DNA from: Eupeodes corollae
Lineage: Eukaryota; Arthropoda; Insecta; Diptera; Syrphidae
Length of the DNA stretch: 64,000 bases
Direction: 5' to 3'
Assembly (NCBI RefSeq): GCF_945859685.1
Contig: NC_079147.1
Location: 80,716,315 to 80,780,314 of the forward strand
Shown: positions 22,111 to 33,559 of the stretch, in pieces
Position numbering within the stretch: the first letter of the stretch is position 1
Layout of the letters: each line of letters begins with the position of its first letter
Notes under the pieces: model-generated
What the model saw: only the letters and a program-made list of their open reading frames with translations
Told to the model about the DNA's origin: nothing
Database searches by the model: none
Translations under genes and position numbers: made by a program

Positions 22111-24196
22111 CCTATATCCTCTATTGGTCAAAAATTGATGAATTTGTGGGGTGCTATTAGATTCGATTCATGTTGTGGTCTTGGTGCAGTCCTCAGCTGA
22201 AAGATGCACTTTTTGCAGCAAAGTGGAAAGCATTTAAATACAAATGTTTTTTATATATACAAAATTAATTAAATTATTATTAAAATTAAAAAATAATCTC
22301 TCCCAGGATCCGCCATTTCCTTTAAGTTCTGTGTCAAAAACCTTAATAATATAATTTTCTTTTATTTGTTGATGATTCGGAAACAGAGAACAGTTGAAAG
22401 ACATGATATTTTTAAATCACTTTTTAATACGTAAGTTCCGCTAAAACCTCATTTCCTCAAAATAAAATGTGTCACACATAACATCTACCCCGACATCTAC
22501 ATTTCTTTTTGATGTTTTAAATTTGGAACATTCAAAAAGATCAGACCACCGCCAAGTAAGACTCTGCATTTCACCTCCAACTGCTATTAAAGTCGAGGCG
22601 CAAACAGGAAAAATAAAAACAAACGATCTCTTCGCCTAGAGGACATCATTGCTGTGGCATGCCACACGGTGTCTTGGCTAAACACTTGTGCCATGGTGGG
22701 TGCCATTCCCATTAAACAAGAATATTCACCTTGGCATTGCGTCAGTGAAAATTCAAAAATTTAAAAATATAAAAACTGAAAATCATATTCACTATTTTTA
22801 GAAAAAAGAATGGCATTTGAATACAAAAACAAATACAACATCCATCCAGAGTCATCTGTGGGAGGTGGCAATGTTTTGTTCTCTCGGCCGAATCCAATTT
22901 AAATTTTCTTCATGATTAATAAAATTCGAAAATGAAAATGGAAATAATAAACTTTACGACGCGACGGTGCGGACGCTCTGAGCTGTTAAATTTATTATTT
23001 TTAAGTAATTTCACATTTTATCACTTTACTTAATAAGTCCATTTACATTGTTGTTTGCGGGGAATGTATATTTTTAATATTTTCAATAACGACAAAACGA
23101 CCAATGCAGCATCTCTTGGTTCCATTTGGTGTATCTAGGATCTACCATAATGTATCTTTTTTGTTTGAAGTGATGATCCATGGTGTTGCTCGGGTGAATC
23201 AGATTGGAATTTGTTTTATGTCTATAAATAAATTTTTAACTAAGTAGGTGGTAAGTTTGGGGGTGGATAGATAATTTGTTTAGTTCGAGGAGGTAATTAC
23301 ATGAAGTTTAATTTTATCTCATGATTTTATTCAGTATGGTATGGACCTTGGAGAATAAAAGAGGACTAGACTGCAGGCAAGTGACTGAACCTAATAGTAG
23401 TTATTAATAATTATGATAATTTGGTTAGGTATCAGTCAGTTTATTGATTTGCTAAACTTAAATGTAATATAAAACGTATAGAGGATAAGTGCCAACCTTG
23501 AGGCAGGTCATGTTTTTCAAACAGTTTGAAAGTCACCAATTCTAGTGATCGTGCCAACTGGATTGGAATATAGCCATTTGGATTATGAGACTTAAAATGA
23601 TAAAGATGCTATTGGCGCTATACGAGCATGATGTTTGGACTGCAGTCATCGGAAAGAAAAGCATCTTATAAGCAAGAACCGATGCATACTATTAATAATG
23701 GGTGGTTCACCACACTTAATATTTAGACGAATTTTCCCTCACCACTTTAAAATGTTTTTTTTAATGTTTTGCAAAGGAGGCTAACAAAATTTAAATAACA
23801 TAATGTGTATATTAACCTAAAAAATTCAAATTCAAAAACCCAGAAAATGAGAGAGAATCTGATATTAAGAATTTTTGTTTTCGTGTTTTTTTTCGAACTC
23901 AATTTTCGGGAGTCTACTATTACTATCACTATCAGTCTACTTACTCGTAGATAAAAGCTGATGCTAGAATATATTTTGATCTTAAAGAAGTCAACAAAAC
24001 TTAAAGATTGTAGAGACAAAAATGTTTGGTTCTTGAAACAGGTGCATTTAAGTACATAATTTTTCTTGAAATTAAATAAAAACAAATTAAGGTAAGCAGA
24101 TAAATTGGGAAGAACGTTTTGTGTAGTACTCAAAAATTACACGTTTCAGAATCTCTTTTTTCTTCAGTTCTGAAGACAGTCAAAGGTTTTATACTA
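22111..24196. other. no gene recognised
   Basis: AT-rich. A long open stretch at 23747-24133 (minus) is all hydrophobic/low-complexity AT-rich codons and is not credible as a gene. Confidence 0.5.
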
Positions 24197-24390
24197 TGAA
24201 GTGTTCTGGTACCTTTTAAAATTAAAGACACATCTTAATTCAATAATTCATTTAATTAATAGTTAAGTTAAAATATAAAAGTATGAGTCTTTCTTTAATG
24301 GCGGCTTACGATTGAATGACTGCAAGACATTACATGTCAATGTGAGCTGTCAAAGTTGACTTGACAGAATGGCTGCGTTCAAACATCACA
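24197..24390 (-). repeat. probable 3' LTR of the Gypsy element
   Basis: On the minus strand the purine tract AAGAGGGGAGCAG ends at 24391 and is followed by TGTGATGTTTGAACGC, a normal Gypsy LTR start. The other end, about 24197 (reading ACACTTCA), is a guess because the second LTR is not in the window. Confidence 0.5.
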
Positions 24391-27345
24391 CTGCTCCCCT
24401 CTTAGATTTAACTTCCAGATTTCGAAGCCTCTCGGAACGTCTAGGCTCAGGTAAGACTTGCTCTGTTTGTGATGCAGCTTCTGGTGGTTTTGATTGTTGT
24501 TGTTCTTGTTTCGGATCCGGTTCATTATGAGTCTCTGGACTCCTATGTCGAAGTTGATCTGAATGTCTGCAAACCGTCTTTCCATCGTCAGTTCTTACTA
24601 AATATGATACTGGACCCATTTGCTTGCTTATTTCGGCCGGAATCCAAATAGGCCCTTTTGAATAGTTTCTTATCCAAACAGGTTCATCGGTTTGTAATTG
24701 TAGATCATTACCTGTAATGTGATCTTTTTTGGATGAACGAAGCGGTTGACTATCAGGGTGGATTTTATCAAAGTATGTCATCGGTCGACGCTTGAACAAG
24801 ATTTCTGCCGGAGATTTGCCAGTAACTGTTGATGGTGTAGTATGACTAAGTGGCAGGAACCTTGCCAGGCGAAGCTTAACACATCCGTTGTTATTCCGTT
24901 TGAGATAATCCTTAGTAGTGCGAACCATCCTTTCTGCCTGTCCATTGGTCGATGGGTGAAAAGGAGCAGAAAGGATGTGTGAAATAAGATTACTCCCACA
25001 AAACTGACTGAAAACCTCAGAGGTGAAGGCTGTTCCATTGTCAGATACAATTGAATCTGGTAATCCATGTGTCGCGAATATAGAACAAAGACTGTCGATT
25101 GCACAGCTTGTGCTTGTAGTAGATACTAATTTGACTTCTAGCCACTTCGAATAAGAATTTACTAGAATAAAAAAGATCTTACCTTGAAAGGGACCTGCGA
25201 AGTCTACATGTAGGCGTGACCATGACTTTGAAGTTTCTTCCCAAGGATGTATAGTTGACTTAGACTTCTCTGTTCGAGATTCTTGACAGGTGATGCACCT
25301 TTTTACCATCCCCTCAATGTCACCATCCATTTTCGGCCACCATATGTAGCTTCGGGCAAGACTTTTCATTCTAACCACTCCCGGATGGCCAGCATGCAAG
25401 ATTTTCAGCAAATCGTTCCGAGCGGCTTCTGGAACAATAATTCGGTCACCAAATAGTAAACAATCTTTATTTACCGATATTTCATGGCGACGTTGATAAA
25501 AAGGTCGGAACTCCTCCTCCAAAAGTACGGCAGGCCATCCTTTCAACGTCCAAGAAAACACCCTCTGTAGAGTTGTGTCTTTTGAGGTCATCTTCGCTAT
25601 GTCATTTGATTGGAGAATGTTTGCATCACACTCCTCCAACATATTAATTTGAAACTCGTCTGCGAATGGTGAAGGGGTGGGCAGTCGGCTGAGTGCATCC
25701 GCGTTGCAATTCTGATCACCTGGTCTGTGCACGATCTTGAAATTATACCCATTTAAGAACACGCTCCATCAAAGCATCCTCGGCGACAGTATAATTGGAG
25801 TTGGTTTCTCTGGATTAAATAAACCAAGCAACGGCTTATGATCAGTCACTATTTGAAATTCCCTTCCGTAAAGAAAATTGTGAAATTTCTTAACACCTGT
25901 GATAATCGCCAAGGCCTCCTTGTCGATCTGCGCATAATTTCTCTCCGTAAGTGTTAAAGTGCAAGAATAAAACGAAATTGGACGCTTCTGGTGGTTAGGT
26001 AAAATGTGTGACAGCACAACACCAAGTCCATAAGGGGACGGATCACAAACTAACGCCACTGGTAATTTCTCGTCGTAATGAATCAGTATACTTTCATTAG
26101 TGAGCAAACTCTTCAGCTCTTGAAAGGCAGTTTGGTGCTTTGAGTTCCATTGCCACTTGTTGTTTTTATCGAGGAGTCTGTAAAGAGGTTCGGCAATTGT
26201 CGCTTTGCTTTTTAGAAACGCATGATAAAAGTTTATAAGGCCTAGGAACGCCTGCAGTTGTTTTTTGTCTTTGGAGCTGGAGTATCCCTTATTGCGATGA
26301 CTTTTTCATCAGATGCACGAATTCCTCTGCAGTCGACAATATACCCCAGGAAGTTGACAGATGGTAAATCAAAGTGACATTTGTCTTTGCGCAACCGTAG
26401 ACCAGCCTCCTTAAGACGTTGAAAAACTTCTCCAAGAGTCTCAACGAGATGTGAGGAATTCTTGCAAGCAACGATGATGTCATCATAGTAAACAATAACA
26501 CCACTTATTCCTCGTAGAATGTTCTCTATTCGCTGTTGGAATATTCCGGGTCCCGCAGAAATACCATATGGAACCCTCTTTACTTTGAAAGCATTCTTAT
26601 GTGTAGTAATTGTAAGTACTTTGGATGTTTCCTCATCAACAAACAACTGTTGATAGGCCTGAGCCAAATCTATTTTTGCGAATGTATTCCCTTTTGGAAT
26701 TGAAGCTAGGATATCGCTTATTGCTGGTGTCTTGAAACAGTGCGGCGACAGTGCTTTGTTAACAGTGCACCTGTAATCGCCGCAAATACGAACTGACCCG
26801 TCGGACTTGGTGACAGGTACTATTGGAGTATGTATTCGGTTGGTTCTAAAACTCCTTGTCGAACCAATTTATCTAACTCAGCTTCAATTGCTTCTCGCTG
26901 AGCGTAAGGAACCTTCCTTGCTTGAAGTTTGATGGGTCGTACAGCCTGATCGAGATTTAATGTAATTTGTTCACCCGTATATGCACCTAATTCCTCAGAA
27001 AATAGCACTGCGTACTTTTCCAACAGATCATCTATTGGGGAACGCACGCTATGAACACCTTGCACCACTATTCCCATCTTGTCAAACCAGTTACAACCCA
27101 GCACATTTGTACGATTTCCACTTGCAATGTACAAAGGAAGATTTTTAATGTACTTCTTGTTGTAAACAATGTCTACGTAGGTAAGACCTGTAATGGGAAT
27201 GTGATTATTACCATAATCAAAAAGATTTAAATCCGTGTCAATGGTTTAGGTATAGGTTGGCTCCAATGGCTCCAAATTTTATTTGCATAAATCTCCGATA
27301 TAATTGAATAATTTGAGCCCGTGTCAACCTCGAATTCACATTGTA
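24386..27345 (-). pseudogene. Gypsy pol: protease, RT, RNase H, integrase
   Basis: From right to left: protease FEVDTGSNYSIIS near 27330; a region near 27130-26830 ending VLEPTEY; RT starting KIDLAQAYQQL near 26670 and holding YYDDIIVAC near 26480 (usual YLDDILV); RNase H with CDPSPYGLGVVLS and ALAIITGVKKFHNFLYGR (26107-25770); then VHRPGDQNCNADALSRLP. The integrase follows with HPGVVRMKSLARSYIWWP, CITCQESR, core residues in LHVDFAGPF, VSDNGTAF and PFHPSTNGQAERMV, and a stop near 24386. Frame breaks lie near 27240, 26820, 26240 and 25765. There is no valid initiation codon in most pieces, so it is a dead copy. Confidence 0.87.
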
Positions 27346-27479
27346 TACCATTGATAATTACAGTTGCTATTTTCTTGCAGTTGCCGAGCTTATTTATTGC
27401 ATTAACTTGATGTTTCCCTCTGTTGCTGTTGTTAGAATAATTGTTCTGCTTAGTTCGACATACTCTTTTAATGTGACCT

Positions 27480-28115
27480 ATACGTCTACATTTGTCACAT
27501 TTAGCAGTACGAAATGGACATGCTGAACGAGCATGATAATTCCCACATCCAAAACAGGTTTGTTGCTTTTGATTCTTCTATCTTCTCTCTGCTAACTGTT
27601 TTATCATCATCAGCAGTTCGTGGATTATGGTGCTGGTGCTTTTGTGGTTTGGATTTTATAGCATGAACATGCTCTTGCTGCGGAACTGCTTGTTGAATAA
27701 CGAGCTGATTTTTGGCTGCAGTCTCTGCAGCAATTGCACGGTATTAGACTGATTTAAGAGTGAGTTTCGTTTCGGCTAAAAGACTCTGCTGGAAATGTGT
27801 ATTTCGCGATCCACACACCAGTCGGTCACGTAACATTCGATCTACCATGGTTCCATCAAAATTGCAATCAATTATAAGATGCCGAAGTTCAGCAATGTAC
27901 TCTGCAACAGACTCATTACTCTGTTGATCGCGCTTAAAAAATCTATAGAACGACGCAATTTCTGATGGAGCTGGTGTAAAGTGTTGAGTAAGTTCTTCGA
28001 TAATGGATTTGTAAGTGTGTTGCTCCAATGTCTTAGGTGAAATGAGGGATTCCACCAAGTTAAAACAATGAGATCCACAAATTGTCAGGAACGTTGCTTT
28101 CTGGGTCTCCGCCAT
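27480..28115 (-). pseudogene. Gypsy gag fragment with zinc knuckles
   Basis: The minus strand begins abruptly at MAETQKATFLTICG, which matches the interior of insect Gypsy gag, so about the first 30-60 residues are lost. It continues through the retrotransposon gag core (FYRFFKRDQQSNESVAEYI and a region ending near 27750). After a frame break come two CCHC-like knuckles, CFGCGNYHARSACP and CDKCRRIGHIKRVC (around 27560-27450). Confidence 0.8.
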
Positions 28116-30229
28116 CTTTGACGATGACTTTTATATAATTGAAGATCCGAAGGAAAAAGTGAAGGCTATGGGAGCTGCTGTCCAGCAAGTGAACAACCAC
28201 GACCTTGAAAACAGAGCCCTACTTAATCACTTTTACCTTCGAAATTATATGACACAATGGCGATCTGAGAACCGCGGTTTCATGGAGTTCAATGACGATT
28301 CCTTGGCAAATGCCATAATCGCCTAGCAAACGGGACCAAGTCCCTTGTTAGTGACGAAGGTTGAGCTTCAGCTCATCTTCAATTCAATAAAAAACAAAAA
28401 GTCAGCCGGTGTCGACGGTATCTTCAACGTTGTACTAAGACATTTACCGATGGAAGCAATTGACATTTACACCACACTCTTTAACAATGCACTGAATAAT
28501 GCATATTATCCAGTGCATTGGAAGACCGCTGTGGTTCATCCTCTCCCGAAAAAGGGAAAGGACAACTCCAATCCGTCAAATCTTCGGGTCGATAAGTCTT
28601 CTTCCGAGCATCAGCAAAGTTTTCGAAAAGATCATTAATAGGGCTCTGACTAAGTGAGCTGCGGACAACAACATAATTCCGGATAAACAGTTTGGGTTCA
28701 AGGCGGATCATGACACAATTCATGCTGCGTCTAAACTCGTTTCTGATATCCAATGGAATAAAGCAAAGCAACAAAGCACAGGTGATGTTCTGGTTGATTT
28801 GGAAAAGGTCTTTGACACCGTATGGTTAGAGGGTTTTTACCTAAAACTGAGCAGGCTTGGCATAAGCAAGCCTTTGTTGTATATACTTTATGATATGCTT
28901 AACGGTAGAAAGTTTGTTGTCAAAAGTGGCAATGTAACTTCTACCACAACATTCCAAATCAACAATGGTCTTCAACAGGGAGCGGTGAATTCGCCGATTC
29001 TCTTCAGCATTTAACACCAGCGATCTGATAGGTAGTCTTACAAAGGCAATTGATAACGCCGACGATCTAATTGCGTACAGAACGGCCCGAAAGGTTGAGG
29101 TTATTAGAATATTCTTGCAGCGTGATTTCGACAAGATTCAACGATACTGCGACAACTGGAAACTGATAATAAATGTCCAGGAGTCGGAGAAAATTCTTTT
29201 CCGGACTCCGTCGCGTTGGCTGGGGCCGCGAGAAATACGTCCAAGAATTGGCGCAATTTGGTATGCGTTGATCTTCACGGGCAGCCATTAGCGAGCAAAA
29301 GTGTAGTGTAGCAGTCGGCTTAACCCCAGAGTGAAGGTAATTTGCTACATGGCCCTAATACGGCCGATGATCGTTTAAGGTTGTCCTGTGCGGTTCAACG
29401 TTGCCCCTTCCCAGATGGAAAAGTTTCGGGTGTTCGAGCAGCAGTGTTTACGACGCTGTACCGGCTTATATCGAACAGCCGAATCTTCTTACGTGCATTA
29501 CTACATCAACGAGGTCCTATACAACGGGGCCGAACGACGAGTATTTTGAAAGTGCACGCTTGAGCGGCTTCATTCCACCAGAGGCATTGCTCTTTTTAGA
29601 TAGATGCGGTCTGATAAAGGATGGATTGGCAGTTCCGCTAAGCTACCACGTCAGACGACAAACCGTGGATTGGCGACTCCTGTACAATCGGGACGTCATG
29701 GCACAAGGCGGAGCAGAGCTCCTTCGGTTCAGTAGGGCTGTGTCCGAACGGGACCGAACTGATAGGGTAAAGCAGGAGAACCAGTTTTAGTGGGTAGTCG
29801 GGATGGGGTTTAAAGCCTTGGCCGGCTTACATACTTTATAGTTTTATGGTTTAGATTAAAGTAGAATAGGCATGGTAACACAAAAAAAATTAAAAACAAA
29901 AAATGTTAGAAAGTTAGATTGGCTGCTGTGCTTGTTCTAGTTTAAAGTAGTTTATAGGTAGAATAGGTAGTTTAAGGTAGCTTTAAGTTTCATTTAAGGA
30001 CCTTATTTTAAGTAGTTTTTAAGTAAAAATATAAAAGGATATTGATATTAGAATTGAATTGAAGTAAAATAGATCTTAGGGCCGAAAGGCATTAGTAGTA
30101 AGTGTTATAGTTTAACTTAGAGTGTCCGTATGGAACCAGTAAGTTCGTTGTAAGTTATGGTTAGTTAGGCTAGTTTTATGAATTTTTGTCTAGCTTTAAG
30201 ATAGGTTTTAGATTGAATTAAAAAAAAAC
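28111..30229 (+). pseudogene. jockey/CR1-like LINE, 5'-truncated and frameshifted
   Basis: It begins in the endonuclease-RT linker (FYIIEDPKEKVKAMG) with no endonuclease, then RT blocks NKKSAGVDGIFN, HWKTAVVHPLPKKG, DLEKVFDTVW (usual DxxKAFD), GLQQGAVNSPILF and an AFADDL-like block reduced to NADDLIAY near 29055. The C-terminal part includes FIPPEALLFLDRCGL and YHVRR-TVDWRLLYNRDVMAQGG. Stops near 28325 and 29015 and frameshifts near 28580 and 29020 kill it. The 3' UTR is 29790-30218 and the A-rich end is at about 30219-30229. Its left end abuts truncated Gypsy gag. The same family recurs at 35338-35840 on the other strand. Confidence 0.82.
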
Positions 30230-30234
30230 AGTCC

Positions 30235-30510
30235 GCGTTCTTACTACACATCTCCAAAAGCTCTACAGCATGCAATTCTCATTTTTTTCTGAGGCGCTGT
30301 TATCATTCGTGGCACCCACCTTGCAGTGATCTTTGAAAGGTTAAAATGGTCATAAAGAATGATGTGAATGGTAGGTACCAGTTGAAAGCTTGGTGATCTC
30401 TGGGTTCATTTTCACCTTTATTCGGGCATCATCAAGAACAAGTTTTTCGACTTCTTTGATGCTTTCTCCCGTACAAGCAGTAGCCGGGTCGTCGAACCGT
30501 TGATCAGCAT
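30235..30510 (-). pseudogene. third mariner-like fragment
   Basis: The minus strand reads SIKEVEKLVLDDARIKV and, after a frame break, LSKITARWVPRMITAPQK and RIACCRAFGD. These fit the linker and post-helix-turn-helix region of mariner transposases (VHELVTEDRRMTIRE, KVSARWVPRLLTPEQK). Only this part is present, and the LINE 3' end abuts it at 30229. It is non-functional. Confidence 0.6.
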
Positions 30511-30798
30511 ATTAATTGCTTGCGAAATTTTGACGTTTAATTTTTTTATTGGAAAAAAAATGTTTACTCGTAACTTTCGTTTTGACTTTGATTTATATTT
30601 GATTTAAAATATCAAATAAAATGGATTTGTCTTATGTGTTCCAACAATACATTTCTGAACCGGAAACTCAGGATATTGCAGATATTATTGGTGATGTGCA
30701 AGACTTCAACTTCGAAAAAATAAACCGAAGAAAAAAAATTGATTTCTCTTCGGAGGAAAAAAAGAAACTGGCTTCGTTGGTAGAAGCCAGAGAAGCTA

Positions 30799-32114
30799 AA
30801 GGGTGATTTTTTTAAGGTTAGGATTTTCATGCATTAGTATTTGAAAGATCACGCGGGATTTCAGACATGGTGTCAAAGAGAAAGATGCTCAGTATGCTTT
30901 GACATTTCATCATGACTTACATTTCATTAGACTTACTAACGAGCAACGCCTGCAAATCATTGAATTTTATTACCAAAATCAGTGTTTGGTTCGAAATGTG
31001 TTTCGCGCTTTACGTCCGATTTATGGTCTACATAATCGACCAAGTGAGCAAACAATTAATGCGATTGTGACCAAGTTTCGCACTCAGTTTACTTTATTGG
31101 ACATTAAACCAACCACACGAATGCGTACAGTGCGTACAGAAGAGAATATTGCGTCTGTTTCTGAGAGTGTTGCTGAAGACCGTGAAATGTCGATTCGTCG
31201 CCGTTCGCAGCAATTGGGTTTGTGTTATTCGACCACATGGAAGATTTTACGCAAAGATCTTGGTGTAAAACCGTATAAAATACAGCTCGTGCAAGAACTG
31301 AAGCCGAACGATCTGCCACAACGTCGAATTTTCAGTGAATGGGCCCTAGAAAAGTTGGCAGAAAATCCGCTTTTTTATCGAAAAATTTTGTTCAGCGATG
31401 AGGCTCATTTCTGGTTGAATGGCTACGTAAATAAGCAAAATTGCCGCATTTGGAGTGAAGAGTAACCAGAAGCCGTTCAAGAACTGCCCATGCATCCCGA
31501 AAAATGCACTGTTTGGTGTGGTTTGTACGCTGGTGGAATCATTGGACCGTATTTTTTCAAAGATGCTGTTGAACGCAACGTTACGGCGAATGGCGATCGC
31601 TATCGTTCAATGCTAACAAACTTTTTGTTGCCAAAAATGGAAGAACTGAATTTGGTTGACATGTGGTTTCAACAAGATGGCGCTACGTGCCACACAGCTC
31701 GCGATTCTATGGCCATTTTGAGGGAACACTTCGGAGAACAATTCATCTCAAGGAATGGACCGGTAAGTTGGTCACCAAGATCATGCGATTTGACGCCTTT
31801 AGACTATTTTTTGTGGGGCTACGTCAAGTCTAAAGTCTACACAAATAAGCCAGCAACTATTCCAGCTTTGGAAGACAACATTTCCAAAGAAATTCGGGCT
31901 ATTCCGGCCGAAATGCTCGAAAAATTTACCCAAAATTGGATTTTCCGAATGGACCACCTAGGACGTAGCCGCGGTCAATATTTAAATGAAATTAACTTTA
32001 AAAAGTAAATGTCATGGACCAATATAACGTTTCAAATAAAGAATCGATGAGATTTTGCAAATTTTATGCGTTTTTTTTTCAAAAAAGTTCTCAAGCTCTT
32101 AAAAAATCACCGTT
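30799..32114 (+). mobile_element. mariner-family transposon, rosa-like (DD41D spacing)
   Basis: 1,316 bp with inverted ends AA[G/C]GGTGATTTTTT(T)AAG and perfect TA duplications (30797-30798 and 32115-32116). It holds one transposase frame. Unlike the old mariners elsewhere in the window it keeps clear ends and a nearly whole gene, so it inserted more recently. It sits in the MADF-like frame described separately. Confidence 0.93.
30912..32008 (+). pseudogene. rosa-like mariner transposase with one stop and a shifted start
   Basis: The main frame runs from before 30911 to the TAA at 32006, about 370 codons, and begins RLTNEQRLQIIEFYY with an N-terminal helix-turn-helix. Catalytic blocks are LFSDEAHFWLNGYVNKQNC (first Asp), WFQQDGATCHTA (second Asp) and SCDLTPLDYFLWGYVKSK. 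Counting from the second Asp to the Asp of PLDYF gives 41 intervening residues, the spacing of the rosa group. An in-frame TAA lies at 31463-31465 in the RIWSEE-PEAVQELP linker. The natural ATG at 30912 is out of frame, apparently because CATTTCAT is duplicated just after it. Both lesions should block activity. Confidence 0.88.
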
Positions 32115-32178
32115 TATTTGGAAGTTGGAGCAAAGGCTTCACAAAAAATATTTCAGCCGTTACGAGCCTCTGAAGTAA

Positions 32179-33559
32179 TATAGCTGCAGAAATGAAAAAA
32201 CTATATACTAACTGCTCAACAAAATGTTAATAAATAGAATTCTTTTCCACTTTTGTTTACCAGCAGCTCACTTTCAGAACTTGTCAATTGTTTTTGACAG
32301 CTGACAAGACTCTCTACAAATGTTTTTCCGCTGTAATTTTCGTTTTTATTTTGCTCTGCACTTGGAGACCGCCGAAAAAAATCGGTTCACTTCATCTGCG
32401 TACTAGGCTTTAGTGAGAAATAAATTTGGTTCGTTCCAAACACACTTTAGAAAAAGAATCGAATCAAAAAAATGATTGCCCAAAAATTGCAAATCGTATT
32501 CTTGAAAATTTTGATAATATACATATGTACATAATATTCCATGACTTACGGAGCAGACGAAATCTTATATGACATTTACCACAAAAAATAAGATGAAAAC
32601 GAGTTTCTAGTTAACTTATTTCTCATTTGGCGACTTTTTTGCAGTATTTTACTTGACTACGAATTTTAGTTCGATATTCAAACAGATGTTTTTATTACTC
32701 ACTCACTTAAATTTTCTTATATTTTCAAAACGGAAAACCTTTAGTAAATTTTGTTTCGCCTCCTTATCTAAACCGCCCTTGTTTATTTGTACCTCTAACA
32801 GGACTCTGATCATACTTCAGCATTGTAGGCCACACTCTTGAAGACTTATTTTCAAAGAATTTTAATATTTCGGTCAATTCGTTTCATTCAACACAATTTT
32901 AATGATTTTACTAATGAAGGCTTCTGTTTCTGTATCTGAACGAGTATAAACTTATCTACATAAGTTCAGTGTTCTTAGGTTCTCTCTTCGCCTTCTAAAT
33001 TGAATTTCGTGGCCTGCATTTCTATTCGAGATTCTAGAACACGTTTATTTTGTTTGTGTACGCGAGTTGATTGAAATCTAAAATATTCTAAATACTCGTA
33101 CAACACTTGTACTCGACTCATTGCCCTAGTTTAAATTTCTGTACAGCTAAGGTACCTACTCATATGCTTTCCGTTTCCAGTCTGCTGAAATTACTTAGTT
33201 CTCAGCTTTTAGTTTATTTTTGTAGATATTCGCAATCTCGCATTCGATGTCCAATAAATTTAATGCAAATGGGAATGCCTTTACTTTTAGTAACGTACAA
33301 AGATGTAAAGCTATGAAGATCATTTGGCATCGTCCGGTCTTTAGGTGTAACAGAAAATTTGCGTAGGCATAGTTGGAATGAATTAATAACCATATTGCAA
33401 CGTCCAATGGTTGAATGGTTGCATTCCGAGGTAATAATTAAATTAATGTTTGTTTTTATGTGGAATTTATTATAATTTACATAAACAGTGAACTTGATAA
33501 GTGTTATAGCAGGCACGGATTTGTATTGATTCATTCATTGAAATGTTTTTAATTCACCG
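32179..33559. other. no gene recognised
   Basis: AT-rich without credible frames; nothing identified apart from scattered stop-rich sequence. Confidence 0.5.

Larger units (their letters stand above)
24197..28115 (-). mobile_element. Ty3/Gypsy LTR retrotransposon, truncated in gag and missing its 5' LTR
   Basis: The minus strand runs gag fragment, zinc knuckles, protease, RT, RNase H, integrase, purine tract and a probable 3' LTR. The 5' LTR and the first part of gag are absent: element sequence stops at about 28115, where plus-strand LINE sequence begins. The frame is broken by several stops and shifts. The integrase resembles the group often annotated K02A2.6-like. Confidence 0.85.
30621..32178 (+). 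pseudogene. MADF-like host reading frame split by a mariner insertion
   Basis: The ATG at 30621 opens a frame with a hydrophilic N-terminus and then FSSEEKKKLASLVEAREA, ending just inside the mariner at 30806. Removing the mariner and one TA (30797-30798 kept) joins the frame to 32117 without a shift. It continues IWKLEQRLHKKYFSRYEPLK, then TAA at 32176 or a possible splice donor GTAATA at 32175. The composite 'LxxLVEAREAIW...HKKYFSRY' resembles the first helices of a MADF DNA-binding domain (LIxLVxxxPxLWxxxHxDY). The intact frame on both sides supports a real exon. Whether a working allele or another transcript start exists is unknown. Confidence 0.5.

Noticed and set aside
23747..24133. 129-codon open frame on the minus strand
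   Set aside because: AT-rich, hydrophobic low-complexity codons and no motif; fits chance in AT-rich DNA.
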